From Hemileia vastatrix (taxonomy: Eukaryota > Basidiomycota > Pucciniomycetes > Pucciniales > Zaghouaniaceae), in NCBI GenBank assembly GCA_030280995.1, contig JASXTE010000001.1, forward strand, positions 29,792,606-29,856,605: a stretch of DNA of 64,000 nt, given 5' to 3'. The notes beneath the pieces are model-generated. The model was not told the DNA's origin. It worked only from the letters and a program-made list of their open reading frames with translations, and did no database searches. The position numbers and the translations under genes were made by a program. Within the stretch, counting starts at the first letter, position 1. Each line of letters opens with the position of its first letter. Positions 21,570-33,138 of the stretch are shown piece after piece.

Positions 21570-22179
21570 ATTGATTGAGTGATGTAGGAAGAGAGGAGAA
21601 AACGGATATGAGTGAAGAAAAAAAAGAGAGTGACTGAAAAAATATGCGTTTGCTGAAAATATGCGATTTCATTTTTGTTGGCCAGGTGAGAAGTTGAGAT
21701 TCCAAGGAGTTGATGGCAGTGATACATCGTTTGGTATAAGTGTTAACTGAACCATACCCTAAATCAAAGACATTTTCTAAACGTTTCAAAGCGGCTCCAT
21801 TACCATTTGAACCCAAACGACATAGTGTGATGGCCAATTGAATTGAAGGATGTCGTTGTTCTTTTTGAGAATCATTGTGAAATATGGGATGATCCTGAAT
21901 AAGCTCAAGCAATTTAAGGAAACATTCCTGAGAAGTCCTGAACAGCTGTCTAAAACTGGGTGTAGATAGGTTAAGAAGTGTTTGGATGGTGTACTTGGGG
22001 GTATGAAGTACTTGAGGCTTTCTGGGAAGAAGGTAACGTTTCGTGGCCATTTTTGATAAAAAGACAAAATCTTCTTCTAGATCAGAATCAGAATCGCAAT
22101 CAGAGTCCAAGAGCAGTTCAAGAGCCATGAAAGTCATTGCTTTATGTAATTTATCACGATTTGAAAGTGAGGAAGGCAT
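21570..22179 (-). pseudogene. Harbinger transposase, N-terminal half only
   Basis: Likely start MPSSLSNRDK at 22179 (an upstream ATG at 22221 is also in frame). Contains an acidic tract (DSDCDSDSDLEED), LLPRKPQVLHTPKYTIQTLLNL, then the N-terminal helical region FRQLFRTSQECFLKLLELIQ, IQLAITLCRLGSNGNGAALKR, VFDLGYGSVNTYTKRCITAI..LLTWPT, typical of fungal PIF/Harbinger transposases just before the DDE domain. No DDE motifs follow: the frame runs into hydrophobic low-complexity sequence and the tandem array. Without catalytic residues it cannot transpose. Confidence 0.8.
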
Positions 22180-22743
22180 AACTCTTATATGATATGATAT
22201 GAAGATGTAAGTGATGTACAATGTTTTGAGTTATGAAGTGTTATTCTGCGGAGTGCTGCGTATGAATGGGATGATGCTGACAAATCAGTGAAATGGGACT
22301 TGATGGTGAAATCAGCACTTTTGGTTGAGAAAGTGCGGATTTGAGTGAAATAAGTGACTTATTTCATTTTGAAATCCACCAGTATTGGGGCTAGTGTGTT
22401 TTGGAAATCCGCACTTATTTAAGTGCGGATTTGGTCAAATTTAAGTGCGGATTTGTAAGTGCGGATTTGCCAGAACTGACACCCCCTAATTACAATACAT
22501 ATCAATAGTACTTGTAAAAGTCTTTTTAAAAATTATTTGAATTATTAAATCTATTTTTCTACCAGATATAAGATTTTAACCCATTTATAATTAGTGAGAA
22601 TAGAATTACTGAGACCCTTATATTGAGTTATATTTTAATACATATTGGATTTTTACTACATTATTCATATAGGATCATTTAAATCTTCTAGAAAACTGAC
22701 TATTCAAGCTATCCATGTCTCTGGACTTGATCTCAGCCTGACA

Positions 22744-23290
22744 TAAAGTCTCTTTGTTTTCCTTCTTTGACTCAACATGAAATCACATATTTTCTGCAAT
22801 CACAATTTTTTTTTTCATCACTCATATCCATTTCCTACTCTCCTCTTTCATCCCTCAAATAATTTGACGTCAATTGGTTTCTCAAATCATCTCTCCATGT
22901 AAGTCATTTTTTCAATTTTACTTATATGTTTTCTAATTATATTTTTTTTTTTTAATGTTTTATGTTTTTTTTCCTATTTTGTATCTGAATTTTTTTTGTA
23001 AGTGTTTTTTTAGACTTTCAAGGTAAAATTAACCTTTTTTTCCCTCTTTTCTTTCTTTTTTTAGCTCCATCATCCTACTCTTCATCCCTCCTTGGCATTT
23101 TCATTATCCCCCCTTTCCCCTTTCCCCTATTTCTCTTTTTTTTGTTTCCGTGTCATTGAAGCACATACATAGTACATTCTTTAAGCATTTCACTTGCTCC
23201 TTATTCAATTTCCCCCAAATTACAACTCCACTCTTTCTAGCTCTATGTGGCATCCTAAAAAATAGTATGGCAATAAAATTTATTTAATGA
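22744..23290 (+). mobile_element. Harbinger-related fragment (HJ1)
   Basis: Matches the reverse complement of 55840-56330, including ATGAAATCACATATTTTCTGC and CATCTCTCCATGTAAGTCATT, the same exon-intron region as in Harb1. No open frame of note. Interrupted on its left by LTR G4. Confidence 0.6.
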
Positions 23291-23925
23291 GAATATTAGG
23301 AGATAAAATAAGATTGGGCAAAGGCAATTTAATTTTATATAATATTTTTATTACTAAAAACAGATAGTTTGAGGTAAAAAATTGTTATTTATCCAAGTCA
23401 AGATTTAACAATCAATTAAAGGTCAAGAAATGCAAGTATAGGTCTAAAACTATATGTAAACTAAAATAAGGAGTCTCAAGAACCTTTTGAAATTATTTGG
23501 AAATTTTTACTATTTTTCTTCAATTTTCAACAATTTTATACAGTATTTTTGATTATTTTTGATTTTTCATGATTTACTTAACTTTGATGATTTTTTACTA
23601 GATGAATAGAGCTGTTCCAACTACAAAAGCTAGTTGGGATTATAAAGGAGAATTAGCTCTATCATGTTTAATTTTTCTAGAATTTTTATTAGTGTTTTAA
23701 GGTTCTAATTGAGTCTGGAAGTCTATACAAGCTTTGTACAAACTCTGGTGATCTCTGGACAAGCTCCGGGATGCTCCAGCAAGGGAATATAGGGCATGTG
23801 AACTACTATGCATATAAAGCTTGTAGACTCAAAATTAGAGAATCATATATCATATATAGAGCTTAACCATTAACCACAACAAAAACATTATCAACCAATT
23901 TTTTATTTTACATAACACACCAGAC
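23291..23925. other. AT-rich spacer, no gene seen
   Basis: No supported ORF, LTR end or inverted repeat was recognised. Confidence 0.5.
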
Positions 23926-24160
23926 AATATGGGGGGGGGGACTTGCTTGCGAGTCCGCAACCTTGGACCCAAACTCACCACAGATTGAACACACATTGAG
24001 CTATTGATAAAGGAACCATACAATCAGGGATGAATGCAACTCAGCAGGACAGTTTTAGGTGGGTGTTCAAGTAGAGTTCAGTATGGGCTCAGTATGAGTT
24101 CAGTCTGAGTTACATCTGAGTTCAAGTTGAGGACTTGCTAGAAATTCCACCCCCTATATT
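23926..24160. mobile_element. MITE with palindromic ends, copy 1
   Basis: 235 bp, ends AATATGGGGG and CCCCCTATATT, with a degenerate GACTTGC-GCAAGTC palindrome just inside each end. About 80-85% similar over its length to 61912-62145. No coding capacity. Confidence 0.75.
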
Positions 24161-24499
24161 GCGTAGTGACAAGATATTAAATTGTAATACTCGTAAAAAA
24201 ATAAAGCTTTTACATAAAACTTTATATCTTTGCTCAACTACTCATAAATATATACTTATAGGGTATCATTATAAAGTTCTCATCATCAGGGACTTGATTT
24301 TAACATCTTTTTTCAATAAAAATAAAAGCTTGATAAAAACATAATATTCATTCATTTAAATACCTTTTCTAAGTACAGCTTCACTGTTGTATTTCTTTCC
24401 CTCATTAAAAAGAACTTAGATTCTACATCTCCATACTGTTAATAAAAATAATTAATTGGTCATTTTAAAACAAGTAGAGGTTTTAGCTTAGTTAGTTGT

Positions 24500-24596
24500 G
24501 AACTCTTTAGTTACATAAAGGGACAGGGTTTTCTTTGGTTTATCCAACTCCCTTGGACTCTGCTTACAGCAAGGCGACTTTAAGAGTCTTTCTACA
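24500..24596 (+). repeat. LTR end related to element B
   Basis: AAAGGGACAGGGTTTTCT..CAACTCCCTTGGAC..TCTACA resembles the reverse complement of the first 90 bp of B's LTR, so it is a diverged LTR terminus in plus orientation. 24161-24500 shows nothing else. Confidence 0.5.
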
Positions 24597-24639
24597 TCTA
24601 TTTTTCCTAACTTTCAATCAAGGTAAGTTTCATATCCTT

Positions 24640-25440
24640 TTTTCATGTCTATATGATATCTCCCTCTTTTAATGAAGATTTTTTATTTAAATATATTTAG
24701 GACTCTTATCTGGGTAACAGTGGACTTATTCAACTCCTTATGTTCTCATTTTTATTATCACTTTTCAAATTCTTGTAAAATTTTGAAAATAAGAGTCTGA
24801 ATTAGGGTTAGGCTTATTTGAATCCCATTTCCTTTTATTTGAAGACTTCCATGAAGTATATTTTTCATTTTCCACAAACATATTTGAATTAAGTTCAGTT
24901 GTTGCTTGGATATTGACCCTTTGAGTTGAGCCTTTTCTCAATTCAACTTTTTTATATTTCATGTTTTTATATAAAAAATTAGCGTTAAATTTATTTAACT
25001 CATATTTACTTTTAAATAAAAATTCTCCTGAAGCCTATCTATCATTTCCCACAAATGGGGTTGAATTAGGTTAAGTGGTTTCTGAGATATTGACCTTTAA
25101 AGTTGAGAATGTTTTTCCAATTTTCAGTTTGCTTATTTCTTGTTTTTATATTGCATAATTAGAGTATTAGTCTTTTGCCACTCTTATCTGATGATTATCT
25201 AGGATTTTAGATCCCTCTTGTTGGCATTTCATAATCACTATTCTAGTTTTTGTGCAACTTTGAAAATCAGAGTCAGAATTAGAGTAAGGTTTATTCAAAT
25301 CTTATGTCCTTTTGACTGAAGATTTTCATGAAGCCTATCTTTAATTACCCAAAAATGAATTTGAATTTTGTTCAGCCATTTCTGAGATATTGACCTTTAA
25401 TGTGGAGCATTTTTTTTTACCATTTTCACTTTTATTTATT
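24640..25440 (-). repeat. Three-unit tandem module with a conserved reading frame, copy 1
   Basis: Three diverged units (about 24765-24962, 25005-25135, 25245-25430) share a block that, read on the minus strand, gives TTELNS..NE..KR..DSNKPNPNSDSYFQNFT. Only the first has a sustained ORF (24962-24765). Matching units occur at 54868-55700 on the other strand. Not recognised as a known protein; may be non-coding tandem DNA. Confidence 0.6.
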
Positions 25441-26277
25441 TCATATTGCATATTATAGCCTTTACATCACGCATTTATCCCTCCAGATTCCTCCCACTAC
25501 CTTTCTCTTTACTCATTATTCTGCCCTTTCATCAAGGTGTGTTTTTATTTCCTTACCATTTTCTTATGTTTAGCCCTTCACTCATTTTGGCTGCTCTTTT
25601 CAGATTAGTCAGAAGTTAATTTAATGAATCAATAAGGTAAAAAAAGAAGTTATGAGTAATTAATTTTAAAAATTTATGGTAGATCAAAAATTTATGGAGA
25701 TTTATAAATTTATCAAATATTTATTATTCTTTCAGAAATTTTTAATAAATAAATCTGGTATTAAAATTTATTAAACAAAAGAAATGAGCCAAAAACCTTG
25801 TCTTTTATAAATGGTAATCATGATAAAATTAAATTGTTTCATGGGGGTCATCTAGCCTATATCTGTGTAAAGTCCCAAACTTTGTTTCTAGACTTGGTTT
25901 GCATTTTGGCATGAAGAATCTCCATTACTTTAAAACTAGTTAATTTGATTTATCTTAATTATCACTTCTTAATTTATGGAATTATATTAAATTTTAGTGA
26001 TTTTCACCCCTTACTTCAATAAAATGCAGGGGAGGGTATTGCGAAATTTTAAAATCTGACCTGAAACACTGATAACTTGGAAAAATTTTGGTGATACCCA
26101 CCCCTTACCTCAATAAAATTCAGGGGAGGGTATTTTCAAACTTTCAAAAAGATATAGAATTTTGTTGACTTAGCTTTATTTAGAAATGCAAATTAGCGGT
26201 GAGGTGATAAAAGTATGTTGGTGATGAGGATTTTTGCACAGGTGTCAGTATTGTTTTACCATCTGAAATTCCAAAAG
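25441..26277 (+). mobile_element. Harbinger-associated repeat segment (H)
   Basis: Matches the reverse complement of 51430-51820 and of 20560-20960, including TTTGGGACTTTCC-like and CAGGGGAGGGTATT blocks. Contains two copies of CCCCTTAC-TCAATAAAATNCAGGGGAGGGTATT (about 26007 and 26101). No gene. Confidence 0.6.
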
Positions 26278-27777
26278 TGTCAGGCTAAGATCAACTAAAA
26301 GAAGTGAACTAGCTTGAAAAGTCTTTTTCTAGAAGATTTAAATGGTTCTATATAAATACTGTAGTATAAATCCAACAAATAGTAAAATATAATTCAGAAT
26401 AAAGGTCTCAGTAATATAATTCTCACTATTTTTATATGTGGCTTACAATCTTTTTAGTTGGTAGAAAAATAGAGTTTAATAATTCAGATACTACTCAAAA
26501 GTCTTATAAAAGTACTAATTGATGTGTATTGTAATTGATTTGGTTATATGGTGTAAATTGTAATGATAAAGAATGTAGAAACAAGACCCAAAAACCTCCT
26601 CCTTTTATACACACTGAGCTCCCCAATGATTCCCTTGATGTACCATCCAATACACAGTTAATGACGCCTCAAAACAACTAATAGACATTCCCATCAACAT
26701 CCCCAGTAACCCATGACATAATTAGAAGAGTAAAAACCGTCAAAATCCTGTAATATAAGGAAAATCCATCAAAATTAAAGAAAAAGACAAAAAGAGAGTA
26801 TATGCGTATAAAACAGTAATATAAAAGACTAAAGGAGACTGTTTAAGGTTAATAATAGCTTAATAAAAAGGAGGATTTACTGTAGAAATGGAGGGGCTAA
26901 TCCTGACATTATACTATGTGAAATTCCCATCCAAAAATAACCAATATTGACTGAGAAAACACCCAAAAACTCAAACAAGAGCGTGAGATGTGGGGTAACT
27001 ACATGCAGTCCTTAGTAGGTGCTTTCACGGGTAAACCCTTGACTAAGATTAGGCAAATTTAAGTGTGGTGATGAAATAAGATGCCAAGAGTGAGGTTATT
27101 AATGAAATTAGTGCATATAAACAAGGTCAATGCACTATTAATTAAGCTAGGACACTAAATAAGCACCTCTTGCCTATTTTAGTGTGTTTCCCCACAGTGG
27201 GTGTAGAATGTGGGTTAATTATAGTGTGAAAAAGCTAACATTGCTAAAAATGAAGCTATTCACATGGGAAAAAAGCAGGCAGTATGTGGCCAGTACACAG
27301 AAGCCATTTCTGGCATAAAAAACACCAAATTTGAAAAGTGTAATTTTTATGCATTTAAATAGCCAAACCAATAGTCCTAAATGAGAAAAATTGATCTGTC
27401 AAAGCGCAATTTTGATATTCTCAATTTTATAGCGCATATAGTCAACTTTTAACTGAAATAAAGCACATTTCTTGTTTTTTTTGCATAAAACAATAAATAT
27501 AACAGCTTTAAGGGTACTTAAAAATTATGTAGCCTTATAATTAAGGTTCTTAAGATTATCCTAACATATTCCAACTTAATATTAAGTACATAAGACCTAT
27601 AAAAGATGGATATATGCGTGTATATAAGGTGTTATAATGGCATATTTTGTATATTATCAGAATTTTACTTATGTATACTGTTTGTGTACTCTCAATTATT
27701 GTTCCCCTGTATAGCTCATGCGTTTAACATAACTTATAAGCACTTTTTACTCAGTCCTGGGGATATACAGGCTGACA
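26278..27777 (+). mobile_element. Solo LTR G1
   Basis: 1500 bp starting TGTCAGGCTAAGATC and ending ATATACAGGCTGACA, flanked on both sides by AAAAG (26273-26277, 27778-27782). No internal coding region remains, so it is a recombination-derived solo LTR. Similar to G2, G3 and G4; shares the end CTCAGTCC..GGCTGACA with E. Confidence 0.9.
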
Positions 27778-27879
27778 AAAAGTGTGATATTTTAGAGTCC
27801 AGCTAGGAAAAATGGTGTTATCAGAATCTCATGTTATAACTATTTTTGATAAGATTAAAAGTAAGTATTAAAAAAGTTC

Positions 27880-29620
27880 CCCAAACATTAACAAAAAAAC
27901 ATTTAATTAATTAAAAGAGTCAAATAACTTTTTAATGTCCTCAAAAGATTGGCCATTTTAAACAAATTCTAAAATAAATTCTTTTTTTTAAAAATTTTCT
28001 TGCTTTTCCAAATCACAACTTTCTGTTTCTCCTTAGAAATAATGTTTATTTGTTTTATCTGAGTGAAGATGAACTCTTTCCATCTCTCTGCATCAAATCT
28101 GGCCTTTTCAATAATTGATTCAAGAAAAAAAATTTCTCCAAATCTAAGGCCTGTTTATTCCTCATTAGCATTTGATAGAACTTCATCTTCACAAAGTTGA
28201 GAATATTTTTTGCAATAAAGAATTTTACTGAGATAATTTGAATAGAAAAAATAAATATTAATGCTATTGAAGAATATATATACTGACCAAATCTTACTTA
28301 TATCTTTTTTTTTCAAAATAATTTTCAAGGGAGGAAAAGAGCTGGTTAAAGTATTACCATGATTTAATATATGGTGAAAGCTAATTGTATTTGAGGCTTT
28401 AGGCTTTAGTTTAGGGTTTGAGCTAGAGGGTTCAGGAAGTTCATTTAAAGCAGCTTGCAAAGCAGGATTGACATTTCTGGAATTGTTAATAATTTTAGAA
28501 ATTTGAGTTTGAGTAGCAGGAGACTAGAAAAGAAAGAATAATAAAATTAGTGAAGAATTGAAGAAAATAGAAAAAGTAAACATGCATTAAAAGATTGGGG
28601 CTATGAGGACTCAGACCTTCTCCAAAATAATTTTTCTGCTTGATAGTCACGATCATCTTCAGCTGAACTATGGCTAGAAGCTTGAGGGGGATTGATGTTG
28701 TTGGAGAACAGGTGTGTTGGGAGTATTATTAAATGGTTTATATTTAGAGGGTATATCTCTAGCAGTATTATGTAGAGAACAAGGGTTGACATCAACTCAG
28801 GAACCAAAAAGAATATCCATATCCTCATGGAAAGGACACATGAAATTGAGCTTTTTGGAAAAATTAGTAATTCAATTCTCCAAATCATCATCATATATAC
28901 CAAAGCCAGTAGAAGTGGAAGCAAAGCGAGCCTTTTTATACTTTCTTCTTATACTTTTATTGATAACTTTTAAACCTATCCTTGCTTAGGATTAACTTCA
29001 ATTATACCTTCTGTTTTCTCCTTCACTTAATTTTCCATCAAAAAAGAAGCAATTGACCTTTGATGAAGGTAGATGTCCATTTTGGGAACACTTCTTACAT
29101 CCAAAAAATTCATCATATTTTTAATTGAATTATGTGGAAGTTTATGATGATAAGATAATCTTCCTTTTTTAGCTGTCCAAACTTTAGTTTCTCAGGTGAG
29201 GGGCATGCATTATGGGAAGACCTTTGTGATGAAGCATTTTTTTGAGTTGCCTTTTGAGTATATGATTTTTTGGGAGGCATTATGAAACTGCTATGTTAAT
29301 AGGAAGGAGATAAAAAGGTTTAAAAAATAAAAAAAACAAGGGAAAAAAATGCCTAGTTAAAATTTTACAATAAATGTTTCAAATCTCAGTGAGGGGTGTG
29401 TGCCAAGGATTGATGAGGGGATGGAGGTCTGGGTGTCACATGTGACAGGGACAGGGTGGGCAAGGAAGGGATGATGTGGCCAAAATGTTGTTGTGAAAAA
29501 AATTGGGAGAAAAGTGCTGATTTGAGGTCATAACTGACACCCATTTTTGAAATAAGTGACTTTTTATAAAAATTTAAGTGCTGATTTTTAAGTGCTATCT
29601 TTCCAAAACTTACACCCCCT
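27880..29620 (-). mobile_element. Decayed Harbinger copy 3
   Basis: Reverse-complement relative of Harb1: terminal sequence (reverse of AGGGGGTGTAAGTTTTGG) ends at 29620 beside AAT. The subterminal AAGTGCTGATTT repeats follow, then the SANT gene remnant. The transposase side is missing beyond about 27880. Confidence 0.8.
27905..29283 (-). pseudogene. SANT/Myb-like gene remnant of Harbinger copy 3
   Basis: Starts MPPKKSYTQKATQK at 29283 and follows the Harb1 gene to QSFEDIKKLFDSFN-like sequence near 27930, with frameshifts and stops (e.g. segments 28924-28601 and 28460-28155). Regions CPFHEDMDILFGS and LKPKASNTISFHHILNHGNT correspond to the middle and C-terminal exons. Confidence 0.75.
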
Positions 29621-29752
29621 AATACAATTAAAATAAGGGTTATATTGGTTTTATTACCATATAAATTATATAAAAATTGAATAAGCATATAATACATTAT
29701 ATTCTCTAAAATATGGGTACTTTTTTTCTTTATTAAATAATTATAAAATAAT

Positions 29753-30636
29753 AGAGGGTGTCAGTTCTGGCAAATCCACATTTAAGTTAAGTGTGGATTT
29801 CAAAGAAAATAAGCACTTAAATTTTGCAAAAAAGTCACTTATTTCAAAAATTGGGGTCAGTTATGACTTCAAATCAGCATTTTTTTCCCAATTTTTTTTC
29901 ACAACCACATGTTGGCCACATCATCCCTTCCTTTCCCATCCCATCCCTGTCACATGAGGCGGGCAGACCTCCATACCCTCATCAATCCTTGGCACACATT
30001 CCTCACTGAGATTTGAAACATTTTATTGTGACATTTTAACCTGGCATGTTTTTCTCCTTCTTTTTTTATATTTTCAAAATCTTAATCTACTTTCTTGTAA
30101 CATAACAGTTTCATAATTCCTCCCAAAAAATCCAACACTCAAATAGCAACACAAAAAAATGCTACATCACAAAGGTCTTCCCGTAATGCAAGCCCCTCAC
30201 CTGAGAGACCAAAGTCTGGACATCTAAAAAAGGAAAATTATCTCATCATCATCAACTTCCTCAAAATTAAATCAAACTATCATGCATGTTTTAGATGTTA
30301 TAAGATCACCCAAATTGGATGTGCACTGTCATCAAAGGTCAATGGCTTCTTGTTAATGGCAAATGAAGTAAAAAAGAAAACAAAAGGGATAATCAACATC
30401 AATCGAAAGCAAATGAAGGAGAATTTCAAAATTTATCAATCCAAATATAAAATGGCTCATTATTCTTCCACTTCCACTGGCTCTGATATTGATGATGATG
30501 ATTTGGAGATTGGAATTTCTCTTGTTTCCAAAATGCTCAATTTCATGTGTCCTTTCTATGAGGAAATGGATAAAATTTTTTGGTCCCTGAATTGATTCCA
30601 ACCCTTGTTTTATACTTAATACTACTAAAGATATAC
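29753..30636 (+). mobile_element. Decayed Harbinger copy 2, truncated by chromovirus D
   Basis: Left end AGAGGGTGTCAGTTCTGG at 29753 after AAT, subterminal repeats, then SANT gene sequence, cut by D's LTR at 30637. Copy 3's end at 29620 lies head-to-head with it across 132 bp of AT-rich sequence. Confidence 0.8.
30112..30595 (+). pseudogene. SANT/Myb-like gene remnant of Harbinger copy 2
   Basis: The start codon position has ATT in place of ATG (CATAATTCCTCCC). It keeps KVNGFLLMANEVKKKTKGIININRKQMKENF split here as KVNGFLLMANEVKKKTKG and KQMKENFKIYQSKYKMAH, then DIDDDDLEIGISLVSKMLNFM and CPFYEEMDKIF before a stop near 30595. Confidence 0.75.
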
Positions 30637-31376
30637 TGTCATCCAGGCTGCTAGACTTACCCAGTAAAATAATTAATTATTTACTGGGATTAAGCCATGA
30701 CTTTTTTATCTCTTATTTTATTATTAATTATAGTATATTTGCTTTAAAATTACTTGTAATAAATTAACTAATTACAATAAGTAAATTTAGTAAATATTTA
30801 AAATTAATATTAATGTCCCATATATTTTTTTTTCCTAACACCGTGCTCAATGGCAGGTTAAATGAAATAAAAATTAATATTAAAATAAAATAAATATATA
30901 AAAAAATTCAAATTACTTATTTAAAAGTGACATTTACAGAAATTTTGAAATAAATCAATTAATTTTGACATATACAGTAAATAAATTATTTTAATACATT
31001 CTTTATAGAGGAACCTTAGTATTTGAAATATTTTATTCTGGAATTTTCTTTTTTCTCTCACACTCCTGTATATAGGATTTTAGCTCCACGTTTTCCCTCT
31101 CTTTTGCCTATACAAGGCCTCCCCTTTTTGTTGTTTTAGATTATCCTTTACTTACACAATAATTTATTAATTACTACTACTTATTGTTTTAGTATTTAAA
31201 ACTGAATAGTTCTAATCCATTTATTTATAATAATAAATATAAATTTTACCTTTTCATTGAGTAATTAAAAAAAAGATAATTCTATACGTACCTTGACTTT
31301 GAAATCCCTAAATATCCACCTATCATCACTGTTGGACCTCCATTAAAACCTTCTAGACCAAAAGAACCTCTTGAAA
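30637..31376 (+). repeat. 5' LTR of chromovirus D
   Basis: Begins TGTCATCCAGGCTGCTAG, ends near CTCTTGAAA; contains the palindrome CCCAGTAAA..TTTACTGGG and the CTAACACCGTGCTCAATG block, with a weak TATA (GCCTATACAAGG) near 31113. Inserted into Harbinger copy 2. Confidence 0.8.
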
Positions 31377-31457
31377 CTTGAGGCCCTTTCCGAATTGTCC
31401 TTGATGCACCAATAACTTGACACCTTGGACCATGGGACCATTGACTACAAGGACTAT

Positions 31458-32251
31458 TGTCAGCCAGGCTGCTAGACTTACCCAGTAAAATAATTAATTA
31501 TTTACTGGGATGAAGCCACTTCTTTTTATTTCTTATATATTATTAATTATAATATATTTACTTCAAATTTACTTGTAATAAATTAACTAGTTCCAAAAAA
31601 ATAAAGTTAGTAAATAATTTAAATTAATAGTAAATGTCCTTTATATTTATATTTTTATTTCTAACACCATGCTCAATGACAGGTTAAGAGAAATGATATT
31701 TAATATTAAAATAAAATTTAATATTAAAAATAAAAATAAATATATACAGAAAATTTAAAATACTTATTTAAAAATGACACTTATTGTAATTTTTAAATAA
31801 ATCAATTTATTTCTGACATATACAGTAAATACACATTTTAAACACATTCTTTCTAGAACAATCTAATTATTTGAAAATATTTTCTTGGAATATTCTTTTT
31901 TTCTCTCATACTCCTGTATATAGGATTTTAACTCCGTGCTTCGTCTCTCCTTTGCCTATATAAGGCCTCCCTTTCTGGTTGTTTTGGATCACTCATTACT
32001 TACTTATTATTTTATTACACCACTATTAAAAGAGAATATTTATCACTATCATTTATTGTTTTAGTATTTACTGCCACGTAATTCTAATCATTAATTATAA
32101 TAATATTTATAAAACTATTTTACCTCTTTAAATTGAGTAAATAAATAAAAGAAAAATTATATGTACTTTGACTTTGAAACCCCCAAAATCCACCTATTCA
32201 CAGCCGTTGGACTTCTTTTAAAATCTTTTAGACCATCAGGACCCATTGACA
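31458..32251 (+). mobile_element. Solo LTR inside the leader of D
   Basis: 794 bp, TGTCAGCCAGGCTGC..CCATTGACA, flanked by ACTAT and GCTAT (one mismatch). The leader sequence on either side (TACAAGGACTAT | AAGGATGGGTGGAC) is continuous in copy C near 37890, which shows the insertion point. Confidence 0.82.
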
Positions 32252-33138
32252 GCTATAAGGATGGGTGGACAACTAAATAAACAAATGTCATCAGGCATGT
32301 GACTTACTTTTTTGCTGTGACTGGGAATTGAACCTTGCTGAAAATTTAAGTTTTATATATTGGCAATTGTCATATATATTTGTGGTGACTATATTGGTTA
32401 CTATCTGTGGGTCTCACTTTGCATATTTCATAGTATTCATAAATCTTTTTTACTCAGCACTCTGTAGTGGCATTAATTTGCTCACATTACATGGGGAGGT
32501 GCCTGGTAAATAATAATTTTTTTTTCCTAGTTGAGGAAGATAGAACTATTTTGTTCTTAGTCCTAGAAGTAATATAAAGTTAAATTAATTATACTTTATA
32601 TTTTTTTAATTATTTCAGTTGACCTTTTGTCCTGATAATTAAAATATTATTTTATTGTTTCAGTTGAAAAATTATCCTGGAAGTAAAATAATAGATATAT
32701 AAAATTAATTAAATTATTTATATTAAATTATTTCAGTTGACATTAAGTCCTGATAATTAAAATTTTCAGTTGACTCTTAGTCCTGATAATTATCAACATA
32801 TATATTAGTAATTAATTAAGAATTGTGTTAGTCATTCCAGTTGACGCTTTGTCCTGATAATTAATAAATTATTTTATTATTTCAGTTGATTTATTTTAAA
32901 TCCTGGCAATAAAATATAAATATCTTATTTTAATTAACAAAATTGTGATTATTGTTTCAGTTGATTTTTGTCCTGATAAACATTATATTTTCATTATTCC
33001 AGTTGATTACCAAATCCTGATAATTGATTATATACTCGAAAATTTTTTTTTCTTCTCTTATTTTTCTTTAAAACAAAGTTAAATAATAAGTGATTAAATT
33101 TTAATATTTCTCTCTCTCAGTTCAGGTTATCTACAAAA
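32252..33138 (+). repeat. Leader of D with hairpin array
   Basis: AT-rich leader. From 32616 to 33019 eight units of CAGTTGAY-loop-RTCCTG recur every 40-70 bp. GAC/GTC units at about 32616, 32737, 32767 and 32840; GAT/ATC units at about 32884 and 33000; one GAT/GTC (wobble) near 32960. A longer-loop unit lies at 32528-32569. Short ORF at 32328 is not supported. Confidence 0.8.

Larger units (their letters stand above)
18728..22487. mobile_element. PIF/Harbinger-type DNA transposon (Harb1)
   Basis: A 3.76 kb element with terminal inverted repeats of about 32 bp beginning AGGGGGTGTCAGTTCTGG, flanked by the 3-bp duplication AAT (18725-18727, 22488-22490; TAA if ends are shifted). Subterminal copies of AAATCCGCACTTA occur several times at both ends. 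It carries the two-gene organisation known for Harbinger elements: a SANT/Myb-like protein (plus) and a transposase (minus). The transposase lacks its catalytic half; about 0.6 kb of unrelated repeat (20560-21200) occupies that place, so this copy is probably non-autonomous. Confidence 0.88.
18190..22743 (-). mobile_element. LTR G4 (solo or partial), split by a Harbinger element and truncated by A
   Basis: Segments 18190-18727 and 22488-22743 match solo LTRs G1, G2 and G3 in minus orientation. The 5' end appears as the reverse complement of TGTCAGGCTGAGATC ending at 22743. Chromovirus A inserted into it at 18189/18190, so the other end lies beyond A. It is the oldest identifiable layer of the left cluster. 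Confidence 0.75.

Noticed and set aside
24135..24344. ORF at 24135-24344
   Set aside because: It begins inside the MITE end and continues into AT-rich spacer; no protein-like features.
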